Positions 34,526 through 47,329 of a DNA stretch of 64,000 nt are shown here, piece by piece. A program made the position numbers and the translations under genes. Numbering within the stretch: the stretch's first letter is position 1; every line of letters begins with the position of its first letter. The stretch is from Oenanthe sinensis (Eukaryota > Streptophyta > Magnoliopsida > Apiales > Apiaceae), in the NCBI GenBank assembly GCA_028671895.1, contig CM053807.1:52133903-52197902 (forward strand), written 5' to 3'. The notes beneath the pieces are model-generated. The model saw nothing but the letters and a program-made list of their open reading frames with translations, was not told the origin of the DNA and did no database searches.

Positions 34526-37500
34526 TTAGTTAGAAGAATTTAACATCCCAAGTTCACAAACCAATCTAGTGAAAGTGATTTCATCCAGTGGTTTAGTGAA
34601 TATGTCCGCAATTTGCTGCTCTGTAGGTACAAAATGTAACTCTACAGTACCATTTGTGACATGCTCTCTAATGAAATGATACCTGATATCAATGTGCTTG
34701 GTCCTTGAATGTTGAACAGGATTGTTTGTGATGGCTATGGCACTTGTGTTGTCGCAGAATATTGGAATTTTGTTCAGCAACAGTCCATAGTCCTGAAGTT
34801 GGTTCCTTATCCACAGTATTTGTGCACAGCAACTTCCAGCAGCAACATATTCAGCTTCAGCTGTTGACATTGCAATTGAGTGCTGCTTCCTGCTATACCA
34901 GGACACCAATCTTCTACCAAGGAATTGACAACTCCCTGATGTACTTTTTCTATCAATCCTACAACCTGCATAATCAGAATCTGTATAGCCAATAAGGTCA
35001 AAACTTGTATCTTTAGGGTACCAAATTCCAAGATTCAGACTTCCCTTGAGATACCTAAAAATCCGTTTAACAGCTATAAGATGTGATTCTTTAGGGTTAG
35101 ACTGGAACCTAGCACACAAGCATGTAGAAAACATAATAGCTGGTCTACTTGCAGTTAAGTAGAGTAATGAGCCGATCATACCTCTGTAGCTTGTGATGTC
35201 TACCTTTTTACCAGGTTCATCTTGATCAAGCTTAGTGGCAGTTGCCATAGGGGTTTTAGCTGATGATGCATCTTCAAGACCATACTTCTTCAAAAGATCT
35301 TTGATGTACTTGGTCTGGCAAATGAAGATTCCATCTTTCCTTTGGCTTACTTGGAGTCCAAGAAAGTAATTCAGCTCTCCCATCATACTCATTTCATACG
35401 TACTCTGCATTAACTTAGCAAATCTACAACACAACTGATCGTTAGTAGAACCAAATATAATGTCATCCACATATACCTGTACTAATATCATGTCATCTTT
35501 ATGCATTTTATGAAATAGAGTCTTATCTATGACACCTCTAGTGAAACCATTTTCAAGTAAGAATATAGATAAAGTGTCATACCATGTCCGATGTGCCTGC
35601 TTTAAGCCATAGAGTGCCTTGAAGAGAAAGTATACAAAATCTGCAAATTCTGGATCTTCAAACCCTGGGGGTTGTTCCACATACACTTCTTCTTCAAGCT
35701 CTCCATTCAGGAATGCACTCTTCACATCCATTTGATATACTTTGAAATTGGAGTGTGCTGCGAATGCCAAAAACATCCTGATAGCTTCAAGTCTTGCCAC
35801 TGGTGCATATGTTTCATCATAATCTATTCCTTCTTCTTGAGAATAACCTTTAGCAACCAGTCTGGCTTTGTTCCTCGTGACAATGCCATCTTCATCCAGC
35901 TTGTTTCTGAATACCCACTTTGTGCTAATTATAGACTTGTTCTTTGGCCTGGGTACCAGCTTCCAGACTTTTTGTCTGTTAAATTGATTGAGTTCTTCTT
36001 GCATAGCAACGACCCAATCTGGATCTTCTAGTGCTTCTTCTACTTTCTTTGGCTCTATCTCAGAGAGAAAGCCAGAGAATAAACATTCATTTTGAGAAGC
36101 ACGTCTAGTTTGAACTCCAGCACCTGGATCTCCTAGAATCAACTCAAAGGGGTGATCTCTAATCCACACCCTATGTCTAGGTAGACTTGCCCTTGAAGAT
36201 TCAGCTTGATTATTATTGTAGTGCTGGGTCCTGCTAGTTGATCCTTCAGTTGCTCCCCCTGAGCTGCTGTTTGGTTGAGAATGAGATTTTCTGCCACTAC
36301 TAGTAGTTTCTATGAATCTTCCACTATTTCCACTACTAGGGTCAGAATCATCATTGTTATTATTCTCATTTAGGGCCTGATTTTCTGTTGCAGCTTCAGG
36401 TTCTCTTTCACTTTCATCTGAGTTCATGTTTTCAAACTGCAGAGTTTCAGTGTCGTCTGTTCTTTGTAGACTTGGGAGCTTGAGATTATCGAAAGTTACA
36501 TTCATGCTTTCAATGACCTTTTTATGTTCAATCACATAAACCCTGTATGCCTTAGATTCCAGAGAGTAGCCAAGAAATATGCCTTCATGAGCCTTGGATT
36601 CGAATTTTCCTAGATGCTCATCATCTTTCAGTACAAAGCACTTTGCTCCAAACACATGAAAGTATTTCAGTGTTGGTTTCTTGTTTGCCATTATCTCGTA
36701 CGGAGTCTTGTCATGTTCTTTGTTGGTCAGGGTACGATTCTGAGTGTAGCAAGCTGTGTTGACTGCTTCAGCCCAAAAGTATAAAGGTAACTTAGCCTCA
36801 TTCAGCATTGTTCTTGCTGCTTCAACCAAAGTCCTGTTCTCCCTTTCTACTACTCCATTTTGTTGTGGAGTTCTAGGCGCTGAGAATTGTCTTGAGATAC
36901 CTTTTTCAACACAGAATTCATTTAGGGTTACATTTCTGAATTCTGTTCCATTGTCAGACCTAATTTTTCTGATAGGCAAACCAGCTTCTACCTCTATCTT
37001 CTTTATGTGATCAATGATTATCTGAGGGGCTTCATCCTTTGTGGCTAAAAACAACACCCACGTATACTTAGAATAGTCATCTACAATTACCAGGGCATAT
37101 CTCTTCCTTGACATTGACATGACATTTACTGGGCCAAATAAATCCATATGAATTAGTTGCAGTGGTTCAATAATGTCTGAAGAGTCTTTGCTTCGGTGAG
37201 ATGCTTTCTTTGACTTTCCTTTTTCACATGCTTCACATAAACCTTCTTGACAGAATTCCATCTTAGGTAAACCTCTTACCAATTCCCTCTTAACTAAGGA
37301 GTTCATTGCCTTGAAGTTTAGGTGTGAAAGTTTCTTGTGTCATAACCAACTGTCCTCTGTTGAAGCTTTGCTGTAAAAACATTGAGCTTCACCTTTGCTT
37401 GCAGAGAATAAGTCAGCTACAAAGAGATTCCCCTTTCTGACTAATACTTAGAAGGTTGTGCTTTAATCTATCCACAAGAGAGATATTTTCTATGATAACA

Positions 37501-37712
37501 TTCCCAATTTCCAGATTGCCATATCCCGTTGTGAATCCCTTGCTGTCATCTCCAAAGGTCACTATCGGGCCAGCTTTTTCAATCACATCTGATAACAGGG
37601 CTCTATCACCAGTCATATGCCTTGAAAAACCACTGTCAAGTATCCACATGACACGCTTGTTCTTTGCTGTGCCCTGCAACCACAGATTGATTACTTTTTC
37701 TTTGGCACCCAA
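34526..37712 (-). pseudogene. pol: Copia C pol polyprotein, internal deletion with frameshift and one stop
   Basis: Protease motif DSGFSRHMTG lies near 37.63 kb (Cys to Phe and Gly to Arg relative to family A). A deletion of about 90 nt near 37.43 kb, after LLSISQ, removes the segment preceding RKGNLFVAD and shifts the frame. A TGA replaces a Trp codon near 37.34 kb. From 37306 to 34526 the frame is intact for 926 codons: integrase (HMDLFGPV, SDNGTEF, PRTPQQNGVVER), a Ser/Asn-rich linker, reverse transcriptase (DVKSAFLNGEL, YVDD near 35.47 kb) and RNase H (STAEAEYVAAGSCC, KHIDIRYHF). It overlaps gag by 22 nt in the -1 frame, as in A. The frame opens without an ATG. Confidence 0.93.
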
Positions 37713-40180
37713 ACTTGATTGGGTCCAAGAGTCTTAGATAAGTAAACATTTTTAGCTACAGAAGTTTTCTGGTCCTTGTCTTTCTCATCGACTGCGCCCT
37801 TGCCCTTTGGTTTAGCCTTGACAGGGGTGTCTTTAGGCTTAGGGACAGGGGTTTCCTTCCTAGATTTAGGAGGACTAGCAGTCTTTGCCCGAACATGCTT
37901 TCTAGTCATGTTCACATCTGTATTCATGCAAGTACTTGATGATGTATTCATTACGTTTATATATGCAGACATGATATTGAAAGCACATGGCATGCAACCT
38001 ACTTTACCGCATGGTTGATGAGGAATAGACATGGCAGGCATACTAAGAGTTTCTGTTTTTACTACTTTTATCTTATTGCATGCATGCGTAAGATGACCAG
38101 TAGAATTGCAATTGTTACAAACTTTCCTAGTAGCACTTGAAGAATAAGCATTAGCATTTTTCTTGTTAACACCTACCTTAACATTTCTGTTTGTTTTCTT
38201 GTTTTCTGTTTTGTTGCCTGATTCAATTTTAACCTTTTTCTTAGGTTCTTCAATCCTAACAGACTTCTTAGGCAACTGTTTCTTATCTTCAACCTTTTTC
38301 TCTTTTTCCTCAGCAAGGAGTTCCTCTTTCATTAAAAGCTCTTCTTCATTTAAGGGATCAATGACAAACTTCTTATATAGGGGCTTAACTACATTCTTCA
38401 ATACATGTGGAATGTCTTGCTTCTCAGGACTTTCCTCAGTAATAGATTCTACATGCATTTTTCCTGCCTTCTTATCATAGTCAAAACCTATTCCAGTTTT
38501 CTGACCTATGACCTGTTTATCTATTGCCTCCTTTACAAGATTATCAGATTTCTTATAAGCTAGAAGTTTTAACTCAAGATCAGAAATTTTATTTCTAAGA
38601 GCTGCTTTTACTTCCTGGTTGCATCTATCTCTATTCTGAAAGTATTCTATTTTCTGTTTCAGATCTTCTACATTAACACATGCAAGCTCTAGTTCTTCAT
38701 TTTTAGTTTCTAGCATTTTATTGTTAAGAACTAGTTTAGCATTTTCTTCTTCAGATGCTAGCATGCTTGTATGTACGTTAAACATTTCTATACTTAGATC
38801 TTCCACAGTTTTCTTATATTCAGAATTAGACATGTCAACGGAGGAAAGAAATGATACCTTCGATGATTGAGGTGATGCCTCAAAAGAGTCTGCCATTAAT
38901 GCAAGATTTCCAAAAGTCTCTTCTTCATCATTGTCTGAATCATCCCAGCTCTTTCCTTCAGCTATATAAGCTCTTCCTTGATGCTTCTTCACCAGTGCAT
39001 CATATTTCTGCTTGAGTTCATCATATGACTCCTTTATTTCTTATCCTTGCTTCGGCTTCCGGCATTCTGTTGCAAAATGACCGGATTCATCGCAGTTGTA
39101 GCATTTGAATTTACTGCGGTCTACCATTCCAGTCTTATAACCTCCTTTGCTGTAAGACCCTGAAGACGATCCACCTCGGTTGCTGTTTCTGAAACTGGAA
39201 CCACTGTAACTGGAGTTACTTTTGAATTTGTACTTAGGGTTCCTCCTAAACCTGAGGTTCTTGAACTTCCCTGCCATATAGGCCATTGTTTTATTTTCCA
39301 ATTGCTCAAGTTCTTCCATTGAGTAGACGTCGTCTTCATTACCTGGTTGAGTGTTATCTGTAAATTCAGCTTCCAGAATTTCTTCTTTCTCAACATCAGG
39401 TTTCACTGTGCTGGTCTCTGTTACAGCAAAATCCTTGGCTACAAGAGCTGTAGTCTTCAACAGTGTTGTATTCTTACTGTCCATTGTACCTGAACCATAA
39501 ATGATTTGTCGCTGCTCTTGCTCCATCTCATGAGTCTTGAGCTTCCCATATAACATTTCAATGGACATCTCATTTATGTCACTTCTTTATCTTATTGCAG
39601 AGATTTTGTGCTTCAGGTGTGCTGGCAGTGTCAACATAAATTTTCTGTTGATTTCTCTATGTGAGTAGGCCTTCCCATGCAGTGACAAGTCATTCAACAA
39701 TTTGTTGTATCTCTCAAAGACTTGAGTGATAATTTCTCCTGGTAGTGACTTGAAAGCTTCATATTGGGAAGTAAGAATATCAAGCCTGTTTTCCTTCACT
39801 TCTGTTGTACCTTCCATCAGCAGATCAATTGTATCCCACATCTGTTTGGCACTTGTGCAGTTAATCACTTGATTTAGCATTGTAGTGTCCAAAGAATCCA
39901 TCAGGATGTATTGAAGATGATTGTCCCATGCAACTTTTTCTTTATCAGTGTCAGTAAACTCTGAAGGTTCCTTTGGGGTAAATCCTTGCGGAATCCGTTC
40001 GCCGTCTTCTGAAACTGTTTCTGGTGTAAGCTTCTGAGGTACATAGGGTCCATTTTCCAAAATTCCCAAATATTGAGAATTTGAAGTTTTAATGAAAATG
40101 GACATCTTCTTCTTCCATAAGATGTATTCATTTTTGTCAAATGCTGGGATTTTAATGCTGCTGAGTTTTTCGGTACTCAT
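37691..40180 (-). pseudogene. gag: Copia C gag, two in-frame stops
   Basis: The ATG at 40180 opens a Copia-type capsid domain (CTSAKQMWDTIDLLMEGT, SQYEAF). Stops in the same frame lie at 39587 (TAA, after the SAIR motif) and 39041 (TAA, after CRKPKQG). Zinc knuckle CYNCDESGHFATEC lies near 39.08 kb, followed by a coiled coil (38.86-38.55 kb) and a second knuckle CNNCNSTGHLTHAC near 38.10 kb. The tail is GPNQVWVPK. It is clearly the closest relative of the family A gag in this window. Confidence 0.92.
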
Positions 40181-40451
40181 GGTTTTAAGAATTTTAAATC
40201 TTAAGAAATAATTAATTTCTCAAAAATTAAAATCAATTCGAATAAAAATTAAATTTCAAGAAATAAAATTTTAATACGAATTCTTGATGATTGATAGTCT
40301 TATTAAAATTAGTGAACTTAAAATCTTTGAAAAATTCGAAATTGAATTTTCTTTAAAAATAAAGAAATTTCAATATAAATTTTTCTAGATCTAAAAATGC
40401 ACTTTTTTGAAAAACTATTTTTGGATCTTGATTTGTAACTTCAATCAACAA

Positions 40452-40463
40452 GCTCTGATACCA
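40452..40463 (-). other. Primer binding site of Copia C (tRNA-iMet)
   Basis: TGGTATCAGAGC on the minus strand, two bases inside the 5' LTR. Confidence 0.93.
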
Positions 40464-40465
40464 AT

Positions 40466-41730
40466 TGTTAGGTCCAAAATCATCATAGAAGGGGGGGTTG
40501 AATATGATGTGGTAGATTTATCGTTTAATTGCGGATTAAGTGTTTGTGTTCTTGAGATATAAAAATGACAGTTAATGAAATACAACGATTCGGGGAAATA
40601 ACAATGTATTATTAAATCCCTGAGGTGCTACACTTCTAATCAAATGATTAGCTTCAATGGGTTCAATCACAATCACAATGGAAATACAGTTGGGTGAGAT
40701 TAATGTTCAGATTTAATGGTGCTCCCGTCTGTATCTCTTTTTGTTGAGGATGAATGAATTGCTACTGTCCATATTGATTTAACCCATATATAAATTGTAG
40801 ACTTTTTGGAAAATTGAATTCCACAAAGTTTAAGTCCTTTGTTACGCTTCAAGAGTGCTAGAGGTGTGTAGGCGCCAAAAACATGTTTTGTTGCGCCTTG
40901 TAAACTTTGTTACGCCTTAGTTTCATCTTTGTTGCGCCTTTACACTGTCTCCACTGTGTAGGCGCCACTTAATGTTTGTTGCACCTCCAAGATGTGCCTT
41001 TGCCTTCAATTTAATTCCAAGTAGCATTTTGTTAAGCCTGCATTACATTTTGTTGCGCCCGCACACTAGTTGCAGTGTGTAGGCGCCACAAAATCATCCA
41101 TCTAACTTTTGTTGCGCCTTTGACTTAGATAAAATGCTACAACAAGTTTTGTTGCGCCTAAGTAAAGATTGTTATTCTTCACACTAGGTTCCTCCTTTGT
41201 AGGCACCACCAAATGTAGTTTCACTTGCTTTAATAACTATCTTCAATTCTTGAAGTAACAACTACTTGGATTTCACTCTTCTGGCTTGATCAGCTGATTT
41301 TCTTCTAATTAATCAGGTCAATTCTTTTCTTGATGTGCTGACGCTTAGTGCACTGGTCTGGTTCATAAACGACTAACACTGAATTGAATTCCCTTGATTC
41401 CTGTTATGTTTCAGCTGACTAACTTTGGACTGTTTCATTGCTTCTGATCACTGAAATCCTTTGACAACTATACTTAAATCATTGCACTGTCTTTAGACTG
41501 AAATCTACTGAATACTTATTCGTTGCTGAGGCCTGAACATAGTAATGAACTTCTCTCGCTGTCATTCAGTAAACTTTACATCTTGATTGCTCTGCAGCGA
41601 TGTATGTATTATTTCTGTTTGCATGTCCTTCTGGATTCATGTGCTGCATATTAGTATTATTTATCTGTCTTTGTTTCTTAGTTAAGTTATCGTTATCACT
41701 ATTACATACTACGTTACATTATGCCTTACA
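40466..41730 (-). repeat. 5' LTR of Copia C (1,265 bp)
   Basis: Bounded by TGTTAGG and CTTACA. U3 (sense from 41730) carries the GCGCC motif set at 40840-41210. A local 21-bp duplication-like segment at about 41038-41060 (CATTACATTTTGTTGCGCC) is absent from the 3' LTR. It is followed by the GACAT target duplication at 41731. Confidence 0.95.
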
Positions 41731-44049
41731 GACATCATTCCCCTTTTGAACAGTAAGAATCTCAACAATTGTATGTAGCATACCTTGCATAGAAGTGACA
41801 GAATTAGTAAGAGTGTCAACCTTTACTTCTAAAGAATCTTGTTTTGCTAAAATATTCTTGATTTTTAATTCTATTGAATGTAGAGAAGAAGAAACAGCAG
41901 TTTCAACAGCTACAGAAGTTTTGTTGACAGATGTCTTGAGATCACTAACTTCATTTTGAATTCCCTTGGACATAATAGTAGAGGCTTTCAAAATTGTCTT
42001 TAGTTCATCAGAGTTTATTTCCTTATCAGCTTTATTGATCGATTCAAGAACATGAGGCCATGAAATTTCTTTCTCAGAAAATTTTCAAGATGAATCCCAG
42101 ATGGATTGTCTATAAGAGTTGAGAAAATCTTCAGTGGATGACCTTGCTTTCGAACTGAAATCCCTTTTTACACCTTCTGCATCTTGATCAGCTTCAATTC
42201 CTCCTTTGAGACTTTTCACTACTATGTAATCAGAATAAGCCATTTTTAATCTTTCATGAGCATCATGAGCATTGACAGGACACTCCTTGGTGTTGTGTCT
42301 TTGTGTGTAGGGAATTGAGAGATCTGTGACTTCTTCATCAGTAAAAATTGGCTCATCAGAGTCTATGTCCTTCCCATCAGAGTTTATGACTTGGTCAGAG
42401 TTTAGCATAGTATCAGAGTTTGCAGGGACAGGTAAACTCTGAGTATCTGCAAGAGTAACAGAACAACCTAAATCACTCTGATTTTTTAAAGTTATCTCAT
42501 TACTTCTCACTTCACTCATATCATAAATTTTAAGAGTTAGATGTTGCTCACTAGAAGTAACTAACTTCTTTCTCAAATCTACCTCTCCTTTTGCCAGATC
42601 CAGTGTCTGCCTCTCATTAATTCTGTTTTTTACACTTTTTACCTCAGACTCACTAGAAAGGTTCAAAACACAGTGACCTACAGAAATAAGAGGTGGCTGA
42701 GAAAGGAGATTTGTGTCACATGAATAGGGGTATCCTTTTCAGGACTATCCATGATCATCCCAACAGTAAAAGTAGGGAATATAAATCCTGAACTGATACA
42801 ATCAGAGAATGTAAATTCTGAAGAAAAGTCAGAGTTTATACTTTGAACATTTGTAGATATAGATGGAGTCTCCATGGGTTGTGCAGAAATTGGTTGCACT
42901 AAGATAGCATCAGAGTTTGCCAGTAGAGCTTCATCAGAGTTTGTCTGTCTAACAGTAGAATCTTGGTCTGCAATCATAAAATTGATAATTGGTTCTTGTG
43001 GGACCTGAGTCATATCATCAGCTGCTTCACCACTTTGAGGTGAAGGTTCTTGTGGGCTAGACTCTACCTGAATTTGGCCTTCAGCATCAGCAACAACAAT
43101 GTCTTCTATGATAGATTGAGTGTCTGCATCCAAATTTTGATTGGATGGTTCTTGTGTGGCTGAGGCCTTAACAACTTCTTCAACCCTTAGAGCTGAAGTT
43201 TCTTGTGGGTTGTACCCCTGATCCATGCTGGCTTCATCTGCTGGAACCGTGGCTTCTATTGAACATTGATCAATAGGTTCTTGTGTGCCTGACCATGTAG
43301 AGATTGCTACCTCACTTTGAGAGATAGGTTCTTGTGTATCCTGGCCAAAAGTGATAGTCTTCCTCTTCTTTCTTGAAAAGTGTTTGGAACTTGGAGATGC
43401 TGAAGATGATTTCTTTGCCTCCATTTCTTTTCTTACTTGTTTAGCTAGTTCCCCCACTCTTTCATAAGACATCTCCTTAATAATTTGCTTAGGTGAGTGA
43501 GTAGGAGAATCAGATACTGTTATAGGAACAGCTTCTTCTGGAGTGACATATGGCTCATTGGTCAAATAATTGTGTTGTCGCTCATGTTCAGTCTTGAGCC
43601 AAAGATCAGTTAAATTCCCCAAAATTTTCCTGCAGACTGTCTTGACAACAGTAGCCCCCCGTCTAATACGTTCACAGTTATAATGGGCAACATTTGTCCA
43701 CCAATAAGCTTTTGACTTGACATATCGAAGAATCATGTTCTCAATTGGAACTGGTAATTCAGGTTCCTTCCAAGGAATATTTGCCTTCCAGCAACGCCAT
43801 GCTTCACCAGAATTTATCAAGACATCAGAGTTTGGCTCAGAGTTTAGAATGTCTTCAGTGTTTAGATCTTGAGGTGTTGGCTGATCAGAGATTAGAACAT
43901 CAGAGTTTAGTCCTTCAATATTTGCAGCCTTGACTAATCTTCTCCTCTTCTTTTTCATCGTAGGCATTGGATCCATTGATAGTGGCTTCATGACAGGTGC
44001 AATAGAAATCTCAAAAGCCTGTTTAACTACCTTTCTCTTAGCAAAAATG
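41731..44049 (-). pseudogene. aORF of Copia B1, middle fragment
   Basis: This part lies between solo LTR E1 and Copia C. It is an acidic Ser/Gln/Glu-rich linker (43.9-42.7 kb) with repeats of the type QEPxxQ, then a conserved segment (SDEPIFTDEEVTDLSIPYTQRHN, NAHDAHERLKMAYSDYIVV) and a coiled coil rich in heptads (41.95-41.75 kb). A one-base deletion near 42.70 kb, visible against copy B2 at 63.93 kb, shifts the frame, and a further stop lies at 42085. CAGAGTTT motifs are frequent in the coding sequence and read as Asn-Ser-Asp or Asn-Ser-Glu. Confidence 0.82.
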
Positions 44050-45503
44050 TGTTAATATTGGTGTCCTAGAGACAATACTTTTAATGTTTTATTGAAAATA
44101 ATTATGTTATGTGATTATTTAATTAATATTTATTATATCTTTATTTACTGCGTTATAAATTGAAAGCATAATAAATGTCCTTGGAATATTAATACGTAAT
44201 ATATGTCTTTAAGTATGTGACTTAAAAATGAGATTATATGAATAGTATTTTATTCCTAAAAGTCCCTAGTCGAGTATTATTATTTAAGGACAATAATAAT
44301 ACAATAAGACTAGCATGTTTGTTGACTGATGATCACATCTCATTGGTCATAGGTATGTTGATACTAGAGTCAAGAACATAAGTGCATGTCTCAATGCATG
44401 GCACTGGACAGACCCGCTGTGAGAATCTACATGTTAATAAGTGTCATAAGAAATTCTCACTGTGATAATGATGTAATGATCCTTTGACTTGAAATCATTA
44501 TATTTCTATACGAGAATTAATATACTTTGATTACACTTAAAGTTACCTTTAACCAGGTAATGATAAAGGTGGACATTAGGAGTGATATTATTGGCCTCTT
44601 GATTGAGTGAGACTATAAAATGCATGGCCATGCTCAAATGTCGATTTGATTAATAGTCTACTCATTGATCAAGGAAACTGAGATTAAACGTTGAAGAGGA
44701 TGACACTATACATGCCTCGAGTTTGATCTATAATATAAGGTTAAAGGGATTATATTACATTGTACATTATTCACGAAAGGTTTAATTGAATCACCAATTA
44801 TTATTATTACTTGGGTAACAATGATGTATTACTAGATGCCGCTCATTGTTTATAATTTTATTATTGAAAAATTAAATTATTGTCAATGTAATAATAACCT
44901 AAAGGGTCACACACAAAGAATGTTTAAACGGAGTGTTATTTAAATTATGAATTTAAATAATGTTATTATCATTAATTCAAATTTATTTATTTAATTAATT
45001 AAGTGAGACTTGATTAATTATATACATATTAGAATTCGAATTTAATGATAATATAAATCCGAAATCTGAATGGGTTTTAAGAGGTCCAATCAGATTAGGG
45101 TTTTGGCTCAAGTCCCTCTCTCCTCTATATTTACATAAAGATGTAAAGTTTAGGGTTATTAGTTTATAATTTCGTTTTTATAAAAACCTAGCAGCTCTAC
45201 GATTTGAGTGGCTAGAGAAAGAGAGAGAGACAAAGAGGCAGAAACAGGCTAGTACCTAGCTCCGGTGATCGTTAGATGATACGACGTTCGTGTGGATACC
45301 GATAGAGAGCAGATCTTCCAAGAAGGGCTGCTGTGATTCATCGCTTCTGGACCTCTATAATCATCATAAGGAAAGCTTTAATAAGGTACACATCATCTTC
45401 TCCATAATCATCAGTCAATTATACACGGATCCTGCGTTTGGGATTCGCGATTTTTATTGTTTTTATCGTAATTCCGCTGCGTTTTCATGCTCGAATCCCA
45501 ACA
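44050..45503 (+). mobile_element. Solo LTR E1 (1,454 bp)
   Basis: Begins TGTTAATATTGG, ends TCCCAACA, with a perfect 5-bp duplication AAATG (44045-44049, 45504-45508). Near full-length similarity to E2 (47330-48897) by shared blocks such as TAGTCGAGTATTATTATT and CACTGGACAGACCC. No PBS, gag or pol next to it, so it is a solo LTR left by LTR-LTR recombination. Plus orientation is suggested by the TATA-like box at about 45126. It interrupts the B1 aORF, which reads through again once it is removed. Confidence 0.9.
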
Positions 45504-45849
45504 AAATGAACCCTTCATCAGAATCTGTATCTTCATCAATCAATTTTCTCTTTTTAAGAGAGGATTCTTTTACTAACTTCCCCCTCCTTTTGCTTGTGCC
45601 TTGTTGAGAGGTGTGTTTGACAACTACAGTCTTTTGGGAGACTGTAGAGGTTGACAAAAGTGTTTAGGTTTCAGTGTTTGAAGGGTTGCTTGGGTTTGAA
45701 TCAGAGGGTGCTAAACTCTTATTCATAACCACAGAGAGAAAATCCCTGCCATACCTGGTAGGCATTCTCTGATTTAAGAGAAACCTGACCCATGTGGGAT
45801 AATAGAGAGGAGAGAGATTACCTTTCTTTGCGTCCTTCCTAGCTAGGTC
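45504..45849 (-). pseudogene. aORF of Copia B1, short fragment between two solo LTRs
   Basis: About 115 codons in the same frame as the N-terminal fragment, with one TAA near 45.66 kb. It encodes the end of the N-terminal domain and the start of the basic linker (GKLVKESSLKKRK, DEDTDSDEGFI). It is joined to the neighbouring fragments when D and E1 and their duplications are removed. Confidence 0.75.
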
Positions 45850-46606
45850 TGTTAGGAATATATTCAGTTGATGATGTACAAAATACTAGAACAGAGTCTA
45901 GATTAGTTTATCTGTAATAAGTCTTTCTAGTCTCTGAAATATATAATCAGAGTCTAGATAGTCAACATTCATGTTATTTGTACTTAGAAGAATTTCTGTA
46001 GAAAGTGAAACCAGAGTCTGCATGAAGATCAGAGTCTGGAAGGTGATCAGAGTCTATAGACTATCAGAGTCTATGATCTATCAGAGTCTACATCTAATCA
46101 GAGTCTGGAGATCATCAGAGTCTGAAGGGTTCAAAGTCTATACAATTAAAGTTAAATTTGGAAGAAGATCACAAGAATGGAAAGTCTTCGAAGATCAAAA
46201 TAAATATATTGCAGATATGCTATGAGAAAGAAAGAGAATTCTACAAGGAAACTATCAACTGATAATTAGGAATTATATTCCTATTGTAATTTATCTTTCT
46301 GTTATTAGTTGATAGGCAGCTCTCTATATAAACTCTATGTAACCTAATTGTAAAAGAGTCGAAGCATAATTGTCTGAGTATTATTTTGTGAGAGCATAGA
46401 GATAGAGAGAGTTGCTGTGATAAACACAGAGAAGCTGCTAGGGTTTGTGTACATCCTAAGAGAGTTTTGTATTCACAAATCAATAATACAAAACAGTACT
46501 TATTCATATCTTTGTGTTTGAGTTTGTTATTAATTTGATTTTAAATCAGGCAGAAAAGACACACAAGTATTCAACCCCCCCTTCTACTTGTGCAACTGGG
46601 AAAACA
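45850..46606 (+). mobile_element. Solo LTR D (757 bp)
   Basis: Begins TGTTAGGAATATATTC, ends GGGAAAACA, with a perfect duplication AGGTC (45845-45849, 46607-46611). A TATA box CTATATAAAC lies at 46324-46333, and the C-rich TTCAACCCCCCC sits near its right end, giving plus orientation. U3 holds about eight copies of TCAGAGTCT (46010-46135). That is the same core as the family B motif but read from the opposite strand relative to LTR orientation. No internal region is present. Confidence 0.9.
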
Positions 46607-47322
46607 AGGTCAGCAAAAATTCTCTTATTCATATAAAAACTAGTTAAACTCTGATCATTCTCAAAATTTGCATTAGGCAATAAATGGCTAAAAATTAATT
46701 GAAGAAATCTAGCAAAATATACAGTGTGAGCATCATCATTTATCTTGCTAGCCAACTGCCTAATTATTAAACAAGGAAAATTAAAATTGAGATTATGGGT
46801 CAGAGAATACCCAATCTGTTCTGTTAATTGTGGAATGGCATCAAAATTGGTGCATTTGCCTGTGAAGGCCCTTTTAATGCAGTCAAATAAGAAACTCCAT
46901 TCTCTTCTAAGATTAGGTCTTGTGAGGCTCCCCAACTTTAATAGGCTCCCTCTATAGCCTATAGACCTGAAAAACTCCTTTATTTGCTCATCTCCCACAT
47001 AGTCATCATACACAGCCACTTCTGGAAGATGAAGGGCTTATCGAACTACAAATGGAGTTATCAAGTGCTTGCCATTGCATTGAAACGAGATGATAGGCTC
47101 TTCATCATCACTTGCATTATTGAATTTCGTAGACGACCATATTTTTATCATTGTTTGAGCAGAGAAGTTTAAGGGTTCCTGTAATGCATAGCCAATGTAA
47201 CTTTGTCTTAAGAAATCTTGAATAACATGAAAATCGTCAGGTGTGTCGGACTTATTCAATAGAGAGATATAGTTGGTGGCAGCAAAAGTGTAGTTTTGGA
47301 AGGTTAAACCTTTGGATGCCAT
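46607..47322 (-). pseudogene. aORF of Copia B1, N-terminal fragment
   Basis: The ATG is at 47322, just inside E2. The frame has one TAA at 47038, then continues to the D insertion. It encodes the plant-transposon-protein-like domain (FFRSIGYRGSLLKLGSL, REWSFLFDCIKRAF, YFARFLQLIFSHLLPNA), aligning by eye with the N-terminal domains of the A and C aORFs. Beyond 46607 the apparent continuation is LTR D sequence. Confidence 0.85.
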
Positions 47323-47329
47323 TTAAATA

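Larger units (their letters stand above)
28194..41730 (-). mobile_element. Copia LTR retrotransposon, family C, nested in B1
   Basis: This is a complete minus-strand element of 13.5 kb with a perfect 5-bp duplication GACAT (28189-28193, 41731-41735). Order: 5' LTR 40466-41730, PBS, gag, pol, spacer, aORF, PPT, 3' LTR 28194-29439. About 25 substitutions separate the LTRs by hand count (about 2%), mostly transitions. gag, pol and aORF are all broken. It inserted inside the B1 aORF. Confidence 0.96.

Noticed and set aside
46241..46606. Continuation of the B1 aORF beyond VFPVAQ.
   Set aside because: Those codons are LTR D sequence. The AGGTC duplication places the junction at 46607.
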